From positions 3,038,001 through 3,102,000 of the forward strand of contig NZ_CP094533.1 in NCBI RefSeq assembly GCF_022811605.1: a stretch of 64,000 bases of DNA, in the 5' to 3' direction. Position 1 is the first letter of the stretch. Every line of letters starts with the position of its first letter. The position numbers were made by a program, and so were the translations under genes. Below are positions 59,329-64,000 of the stretch, in pieces. The notes below the pieces were generated by a model. That model was not told the origin of the DNA, ran no database searches, and worked only from the letters and a program-made list of their open reading frames with translations. The stretch comes from Agromyces soli. GTDB taxonomy: Bacteria > Actinomycetota > Actinomycetes > Actinomycetales > Microbacteriaceae.

Positions 59329-60636
59329 TCAGCGCTGCACGAGCCGCTCGTGCCAGGCGAGCGCCGACTGGTCGGTGAGGCTCTGCACCTGATCGACGAC
59401 GACCCGCTTGCGCGCGGCGTCGTCGCCCGCGGCCCGCCAGTCCTCGGCGAGGCCCGGGTCGAGGTGCTGCTCCCCAGTCTCGAGGAGGACGTCGGCCAGC
59501 GAGGTCAGCACCTCGCGCTGCTGCCGGTAGATCGGCTGCCGCGTGTTGCGGGACATCACGAAGGCCGCGACGATGCCCTTGAGCACGGCGATCTCGGCCT
59601 GGATCTCGCGGGGCACCACGACGTCGCCGTCGAAGCGGATGAGGCTCGCCACCGGGAACGCCGCCCGGGTGGCCTCGGTCGCGGCGTGCGCGAACCGGCC
59701 GATGAGCTGGCTCGTGAGGTTCTTGAGCCGCGCCTGGTCGAGCCGGCTGCCGCTCCACGTGTCGAGCCAGACGTCGAGCGAGTCGAGGCGGTCGAACGCC
59801 GCCATCAGCTCGTCGTGCGAGTGCTGTCCGCCGATCCACTCGTACATCGAGGCGACGAGCTCGTCGTGGTCGACGCGACGGCCGAGCGCCTCGACGTCGA
59901 GGTAGCCGTTGACGACGGCGTCCTCGAAGTCGTGCACCGAGTAGGCGATGTCGTCGGAGAGGTCCATCACCTGCGCCTCGATGCAGAGCCGCCGCTCGGG
60001 CGCCCCGGCCCGCAGCCACTCGAACACCGCGACGTCGTCGTGGTAGAAGCCGAACTTCTGCCGCCCGGACGGGTCGGCGACGCCCTGCTCCTCGGGCCAG
60101 GGGTACTTGCAGCTCGCGTCGAGGCTCGCCCGGGTGAGATTCAGCCCGTAGCTGCGGCCGTCGGCGTCGAACACCTTCGGCTCGAGCCTGGTGAGGATGC
60201 GCAGCGTCTGCGCGTTGCCCTCGAAACCGCCGATGTCGGCCGACCAGGCGTTCAGCGCCTTCTCGCCGTTGTGTCCGAAGGGCGGATGCCCGAGGTCGTG
60301 CGCGAGGCACGCCGTGTCGACGACGTCGGGATCGAGGGCGAGGTTGGCGGCGAGCTCGCGACCGATCTGGGCGACCTCGAGCGAGTGGGTCAGCCGGTTG
60401 CGCGCGAAGTCGAGGCCGGCGGTGGGGCTCAGCACCTGGGTCTTCGCCGCGAGCCGGCGCAGCGCGCTCGAGTGCAGCAGGCGCGCCCGATCGCGGGCGA
60501 AGTCGCTGCGGCGCGAGGAGTGCTGCTCGGGCAGCAGCCGCTCGGCGTCGACCTCGCCGTAGCCGCCGAAGAGCCCGGCATCGCCGAGCAGCTCTGCGCC
60601 GCCGAAGAGGCGGTCGCCGAAGGCCGGGATCGTCAC
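59329..60636 (-). CDS. dgt: dGTP triphosphohydrolase
   Basis: HD-domain enzyme cleaving dGTP to deoxyguanosine and tripolyphosphate, which adjusts dNTP pools. The 435-residue protein has RDRARLLHSSALRRLAAKTQVL, the metal His in NRLTHSLEVAQIGRELA, the HD pair CLAHDLGHPPFGHNGEKAL, and DLSDDIAYSVHDFEDAV. GTG start two bases after the dus stop. In many actinobacteria the same dus-dgt-dnaG order is kept. A 62-base gap with a dnaG promoter follows. Confidence 0.95.
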   Translation of the reverse strand: MTIPAFGDRLFGGAELLGDAGLFGGYGEVDAERLLPEQHSSRRSDFARDRARLLHSSALRRLAAKTQVLSPTAGLDFARNRLTHSLEVAQIGRELAANLALDPDVVDTACLAHDLGHPPFGHNGEKALNAWSADIGGFEGNAQTLRILTRLEPKVFDADGRSYGLNLTRASLDASCKYPWPEEQGVADPSGRQKFGFYHDDVAVFEWLRAGAPERRLCIEAQVMDLSDDIAYSVHDFEDAVVNGYLDVEALGRRVDHDELVASMYEWIGGQHSHDELMAAFDRLDSLDVWLDTWSGSRLDQARLKNLTSQLIGRFAHAATEATRAAFPVASLIRFDGDVVVPREIQAEIAVLKGIVAAFVMSRNTRQPIYRQQREVLTSLADVLLETGEQHLDPGLAEDWRAAGDDAARKRVVVDQVQSLTDQSALAWHERLVQR

Positions 60637-60638
60637 GC

Positions 60639-61808
60639 TCAGCCGCCGCTCGTGTCGAGTTCGGCGTCGACGAGCGTCACGCGGTCGTGCCCGGCGAGCT
60701 CCTGCGAGTCGAGCCAGCCGTCGGGCAGGGCGGGGTTCTTCGGGGTGCCGGCGCGACCGCGCGGGCCCTCCGCCCCCTCGCCCGGGTACGGCATCGACCA
60801 GTCGAGCGTGCCGAGCAGGTCGTCGAGCATCTGCAGCGACTCGACGGTGGCGAGCCGGGCGCGCAGCTCGCCGCCGACCGGGTAGCCCTTGAAGTACCAG
60901 GCGACGTGCTTGCGGATGTCGCGGCAGCCGCGCTCCTCGCTGTCGAAGAACTCGGCGAGCAGCTCCGCGTGCCGGCGGAAGGTCTGCGCGACCTGGCCGA
61001 GGCTCGGCTGGAAGAGGCTCGCCGTGCCGTCGGCCAGCTGGCCCCGGAACCCCGCCGCGAGATCGCCGAACAGCCAGGGGCGGCCGAGGCATCCGCGACC
61101 GACGACGACGCCGTCGCACCCCGTCTCGGCGACCATGCGCAGCGCATCGTCGGCCGACCAGATGTCGCCGTTGCCGAGCACGGGCACCGAGGTGACCGTC
61201 TCTTTCAGCTTCGTGATCGCCGACCAGTCGGCGTGCCCCGAGTAGAACTCGGCCGCGGTGCGCGCGTGCAGCGCGATCGAGGCGACGCCTGCGCCCTCGG
61301 CGATGCGCCCCGCCTCGAGGTAGGTCAGGTGATCGGCGTCGATGCCCTTGCGCATCTTGATCGTGAGCGGGATGTCGCCCGCGGCCCGCACTGCGCCCTC
61401 GACGATGTCGCGGAACAGCCCGTTCTTCCACGGCAGGGCGGCGCCGCCGCCCTTGCGGGTGACCTTCGGCACCGGGCAGCCGAAGTTCAGGTCGATGTGG
61501 TCGGCGCGGTCCTCGGCGACGAGCATCGTCACGGCCTCGGACACGGTCTTCGGGTCGACGCCGTAGAGCTGGATGGACCGCGGCGTCTCGGACTCGTGGT
61601 GGGTGATGAGCCGCATCGACTCGGGCGTGCGCTCGACGAGCGCGCGGCTCGTGATCATCTCGGAGACGTAGAGGCCGGCACCGAACTCGCGGCAGAGCCG
61701 GCGGAACGCGGTGTTCGTGATGCCCGCCATCGGGGCGAGCACCACGGGCACGTCGAGCTCGAGCGCGCCGATCGTGAGCGGCGTGACGGTGGCGGGGATC
61801 GTTGACAT
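60639..61808 (-). CDS. dusB: tRNA-dihydrouridine synthase
   Basis: FMN enzyme reducing uridines in the tRNA D loop. The 389-residue protein begins its TIM barrel with VVLAPMAGITNTAFRRLCREFGAGLYVSEMI; the catalytic Cys is in LNFGCPVPKVTRKGGGAALP; LTIKMRKGID, LHARTA, VPVLGNGDIW and GVVVGRGCLGRPWLF complete the FMN site. The ATG directly follows GAAGGG; alternatively AAGAAT seven bases upstream would make it leaderless. The DusB assignment within the family is by general likeness. Confidence 0.93.
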   Translation of the reverse strand: MSTIPATVTPLTIGALELDVPVVLAPMAGITNTAFRRLCREFGAGLYVSEMITSRALVERTPESMRLITHHESETPRSIQLYGVDPKTVSEAVTMLVAEDRADHIDLNFGCPVPKVTRKGGGAALPWKNGLFRDIVEGAVRAAGDIPLTIKMRKGIDADHLTYLEAGRIAEGAGVASIALHARTAAEFYSGHADWSAITKLKETVTSVPVLGNGDIWSADDALRMVAETGCDGVVVGRGCLGRPWLFGDLAAGFRGQLADGTASLFQPSLGQVAQTFRRHAELLAEFFDSEERGCRDIRKHVAWYFKGYPVGGELRARLATVESLQMLDDLLGTLDWSMPYPGEGAEGPRGRAGTPKNPALPDGWLDSQELAGHDRVTLVDAELDTSGG

Positions 61809-61862
61809 CCCTTCGATTCTTCCAGATCCCGGTCCGCAGGCCGCCCGTTCCCGCGCGGCGCG

Positions 61863-61868
61863 TAGGAT
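61863..61868 (+). promoter_or_regulatory. -10 box of the ybaK-like gene
   Basis: TAGGAT, leaving a leader of about 25 bases with GGAGGACGAG before the ATG at 61900. Confidence 0.45.
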
Positions 61869-61899
61869 TCGAACCGGATCGAGCGATGTGGAGGACGAG

Positions 61900-62382
61900 A
61901 TGACGGACGCGCCCCTTTCCGGCGTCGAGCGGGTGCGAGCCGACGCGGCCGCCCGCGGACTCGAGATCGAGATCATCGCTCGCCCCGCCGCTCGAAGCCT
62001 CGAGGAGGCGGCCGAGCTGCTCGGCATCTCCCCCGGCGAGATCGTCAAATCCCTCGTCGTCAAGCGCAGCGACGGCAGCTACCTCTTCGCCCTCGTGCCC
62101 GGCGGCCGCAAGATCAGCTGGCCGAAGCTGCGGGCGCTCGTCGGCGTCAACAAGCTGCAGCTGCCCGACGCCTCGCTCGCGCTCGCCGCGACCGGCTACG
62201 AGCGCGGCACGATCACCCCGCTCGGCTCGACCACCGCCTGGCCGGTGTACGCCGACGAGACGATCGCCGGCCGGCGCGTCTCGATGGGGGCCGGCGAGCA
62301 CGGCCGCAGCCTCTTCGTCGACGCCGACGCGCTCATCGCGGCGTACGGCGCGACCGTCGCGGACCTCAGCGACCCGGAGTAG
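61900..62382 (+). CDS. YbaK/ProX-type aminoacyl-tRNA deacylase
   Basis: A 160-residue editing enzyme that hydrolyses mischarged tRNA (for example Cys- or Ala-tRNA-Pro). VERVRADAAARGLEIEIIARPAARSLEEAAELLGI leads to the conserved Lys in GEIVKSLVVKRSDGSYLFALVPGGRKIS; the GERGTITPLGSTTAWPVYAD-type region (here YERGTITPLGSTTAWPVYAD) and ISMGAGEHGRSLFVDADAL-like C terminus complete the fold. GGAGGACGAG gives an excellent start at 61900. Divergent from dusB. Confidence 0.93.
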   Translation: MTDAPLSGVERVRADAAARGLEIEIIARPAARSLEEAAELLGISPGEIVKSLVVKRSDGSYLFALVPGGRKISWPKLRALVGVNKLQLPDASLALAATGYERGTITPLGSTTAWPVYADETIAGRRVSMGAGEHGRSLFVDADALIAAYGATVADLSDPE

Positions 62383-62449
62383 CGCTCGCCGAGAAGGACC
62401 GTCCGCGGCGAACGGGAATGCCGCGCGCGGTCCGTGCGTTCGCATCGAT

Positions 62450-63115
62450 GTGAGCACTCCCATCAAGATCGACATCTGGTCCGACATCGCCTGCCCCTGG
62501 TGCTACATCGGCAAGCGCCACTTCGAAGCGGGCGTCGCCGCCCTGGGCGATGACGCCCCCGAGATCGAGGTGGAGTACCACTCCTTCGAACTCGCCCCCG
62601 ACACGCCCGTCGACTTCGAGGGCAGCGAGATCGACTTCCTCGCGAAGCACAAGGGCATGCCGGCCGAGCGGGTGCAGCAGATGCTGCAGCACGTCACCGG
62701 CGTCGCCGCGAACGCGGGCCTCGACTACGACTTCGACGCCCTCCAGCACACCAAGACGCTCAAGGCGCACGAGCTGCTGCACTTCGCGAAGTCCGAGGGC
62801 CGCCAGCTCGAGCTCGCGGAGCGCCTGTTCCGCGCCTACTTCACCGAGGGTCGGCATGTCGGCCGCGTCGACGAGCTCGTCGCGCTCGCCGCCGATGCGG
62901 GCCTCGACGCCGACGCCGCGCGCGAGGCCCTCGAGTCCGGTCGTTTCGCCGCGGCCGTCCAGGCCGACATCGCCCAGGCGGGCGCGTACGGCATCAACGG
63001 CGTGCCCTTCTTCGTCATCGACGGCAAGTACGGCGTCTCCGGCGCCCAGCCCGCCGAGGTCTTCGGCCAGGTGCTCACCCAGGTGGCCGGCGAGCGGGAC
63101 GGGGCGGTCGCGTGA
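62450..63115 (+). CDS. FrnE-like DsbA-family oxidoreductase
   Basis: A 221-residue cytoplasmic DsbA-fold protein: IKIDIWSDIACPWCYIGKRHFE with the CPWC active site at about residue 16, VEYHSFELAPDTPVDFEGS, TLKAHELLHFAKSEGRQLELAERLFRAYF in outline, and NGVPFFVIDGKYGVSGAQPAEVF with the cis-Pro. FrnE proteins act as disulfide isomerases, linked to stress tolerance in Deinococcus. GTG start. The stop overlaps the start of a 55-codon frame (GTGA), indicating translational coupling. Confidence 0.93.
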   Translation: MSTPIKIDIWSDIACPWCYIGKRHFEAGVAALGDDAPEIEVEYHSFELAPDTPVDFEGSEIDFLAKHKGMPAERVQQMLQHVTGVAANAGLDYDFDALQHTKTLKAHELLHFAKSEGRQLELAERLFRAYFTEGRHVGRVDELVALAADAGLDADAAREALESGRFAAAVQADIAQAGAYGINGVPFFVIDGKYGVSGAQPAEVFGQVLTQVAGERDGAVA

Positions 63116-63279
63116 CCGCGGCCGACGCTTCGACCGCGGTGGCCGCGACGGATGCCTCGGCCGGCGCGCCCGCCGAGGCATCCGCCTCGCCGTTCACGAT
63201 GGTGACCGGCGCCCCCGGCGCCATGGTCTGCGAGGGCGACGTCTGCTTCGTGCCCGGTGCTGACGCCGCCACCGAGTAG
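63112..63279 (+). CDS. 55-residue CxxxxC peptide coupled to the FrnE-like gene
   Basis: GTG at 63112 overlaps the frnE stop as GTGA and opens a 55-codon frame: an Ala/Ser/Thr-rich first half, then SPFTMVTGAPGAMVCEGDVC, FVPGADAATE. The two Cys are separated by four residues, spaced for a disulfide or metal site. No ribosome-binding site of its own is needed if reinitiation occurs. No family is recognised; coupling to a thiol oxidoreductase makes a redox partner or substrate plausible, but this is inference. Confidence 0.55.
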   Translation: MTAADASTAVAATDASAGAPAEASASPFTMVTGAPGAMVCEGDVCFVPGADAATE

Positions 63280-63301
63280 GCGGCCCCTTCCCTCCCCGCG
63301 C

Positions 63302-63329
63302 CGAACGATATATCGTTGAGTATCGTTCG
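63302..63329 (+). promoter_or_regulatory. PadR operator with three half-sites
   Basis: CGAACGATA (63302-63310), TATCGTT (63311-63317) and TATCGTTCG (63321-63329). The first and third form a perfect 9-bp inverted repeat with a ten-base spacer; the first two form the 14-bp palindrome AACGATATATCGTT. Located 22 bases before the PadR gene. Confidence 0.65.
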
Positions 63330-63350
63330 TAGCTCAGCATGGAGGTCACC

Positions 63351-63914
63351 ATGAACGGACAGCGCCCGAGCGGCGGTTTCAGCGGCACCGGGTTCCCCGG
63401 CGACGGCCCCGGCCAGATGCTCTGGGAGGCGATGTCGCAGTTGCGCTCCTCCCTCGACCCGCGCGGCGGCGGCTCCCGCATGGCGCGCGGCGACGTGCGC
63501 CAGGCCGTGCTCGTCCTGCTCGCCGAGGAGCCGATGCACGGCTACCAGATCATCCGCGAGATCGAGGAGCGCAGCGGCGGCAGCTGGAAGCCCAGCGCCG
63601 GCTCGGTCTACCCGACCTTGCAGCTGCTCGCCGACGAGGGGCTGATCACGGCCGAGGAGCTCCGCGGCCGCAAGACCTACTCCCTCACGGAGGCCGGCCG
63701 CGCCGAAGCCGATGCGGGCGCCGATCGACCCGCACCCTGGGAGTCGGGCACCCGCGGCGCCGCCCCGCACGCGGCGCTGTCCAAGGCCGGCATCGAGCTC
63801 GCCTCGGCGGCCGCGCAGCTCGGCCGCACCGGCACGCCGGAGCAGCTCGAGCAGGCGGTGCGCGAGCTCGACGACACTCGCCGGCGGCTCTACTCGATCC
63901 TCGCCCAGGACTGA
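63351..63914 (+). CDS. PadR-family regulator
   Basis: A 187-residue regulator. A Gly-rich disordered N terminus of about 45 residues precedes the winged helix MARGDVRQAVLVLLAEEPMHGYQIIREIEERSGGSWKPSAGSVYPTLQLLADEGLI (in outline), with the family SVYPTL and GRKTYSLTEAGR motifs; the C-terminal helix LEQAVRELDDTRRRLYSIL is the dimerisation arm. GGAGG five bases before the ATG at 63351. The triple half-site upstream is very probably its autoregulatory operator. The Gly-rich N terminus resembles PadR proteins that control small membrane or ABC export genes. Confidence 0.92.
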   Translation: MNGQRPSGGFSGTGFPGDGPGQMLWEAMSQLRSSLDPRGGGSRMARGDVRQAVLVLLAEEPMHGYQIIREIEERSGGSWKPSAGSVYPTLQLLADEGLITAEELRGRKTYSLTEAGRAEADAGADRPAPWESGTRGAAPHAALSKAGIELASAAAQLGRTGTPEQLEQAVRELDDTRRRLYSILAQD

Positions 63915-63918
63915 CCGG

Positions 63919-64000
63919 GTGACGCCGCGCGACGCCGGCGGCCCCACGCCGCCCGCCGCGGACGACGAGCGCGCCCGGCGCGCCCGCTCGCGCCGCATCC
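63919..64000 (+). CDS. Start of an unidentified gene (cut by window edge)
   Basis: A GTG four bases after the PadR stop opens a frame to the window end: VTPRDAGGPTPPAADDERAR, then RARSRRI. Only about 27 codons are visible, low in complexity, so neither identity nor even coding status can be settled. Position suggests cotranscription with the PadR gene. Confidence 0.3.
   Translation, partial: MTPRDAGGPTPPAADDERARRARSRRI

Overview
The window looks like chromosome of a high-GC actinobacterium, most likely a member of the Microbacteriaceae (Leucobacter, Agromyces or Microbacterium relatives). I base this on the very GC-rich, GC3-biased genes, the glnE-glnA2-panB order shared with mycobacteria, a polyphosphate glucokinase, a homodimeric AceE, a PucR-type FasR in front of fabD-fabH-acpP-fabF, a DUF3145 gene, and many start codons lying six or seven bases after a TAnnnT box (leaderless mRNAs). 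The genus is an inference; no rRNA is present.

Left arm (1-28 kb), mostly core genes. glnE (cut by the window edge) and glnA2 are followed by panB, a 61-residue protein, map, ppgK and the RNase P RNA gene. Next come a zinc-ribbon coiled-coil protein, a Nif3-like protein, a YCII/HxlR pair, and an XRE regulator/membrane protein operon facing a DUF4386 gene across twin operators. After tRNA-Val(TAC) come a peroxiredoxin, aceE, fasR and the fatty-acid synthesis cluster, then DUF3145, a PadR regulator, a DNA polymerase I-like protein divergent from a zinc-ribbon nuclease, an NfeD/flotillin pair, a zinc metallopeptidase, a CAT-anticodon tRNA, a glycosyltransferase, a DMT transporter and def.

Middle (28.4-57.2 kb), accessory transport and catabolism. 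In order: azlC-azlD; a tightly overlapped operon of a SsuA/TauA-type ABC importer, an Ldh2-type dehydrogenase and an in-frame thioesterase/DUF1684 fusion; a secreted or membrane hypothetical; a polar amino acid-type ABC importer followed by a YtcJ-like amidohydrolase; a LacI and a GntR (FadR-type) regulator; a polyamine-type ABC importer followed by a second YtcJ-like amidohydrolase; gluconokinase; a small acidic protein; tRNA-Asn with a clear terminator; and a Dpp/Opp-type peptide importer with a third ATPase and a D-2-hydroxyacid dehydrogenase. The two amidohydrolase cassettes are the most distinctive metabolic feature: each pairs a different importer class with a paralogous hydrolase, and the two regulators lie between them.

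Right arm (57.3-64 kb), core genes again: dnaG, dgt and a dus-type dihydrouridine synthase, then a YbaK deacylase, a FrnE-like oxidoreductase translationally coupled to a 55-residue CxxxxC peptide, a PadR regulator under a triple half-site operator, and the first codons of one more gene.

No insertion sequence, integrase, phage gene, CRISPR array or rRNA was seen. The only gene-free stretch above 300 bases (4691-5160) is occupied by rnpB. Promoters, operators and hairpins were read by eye and are predictions.
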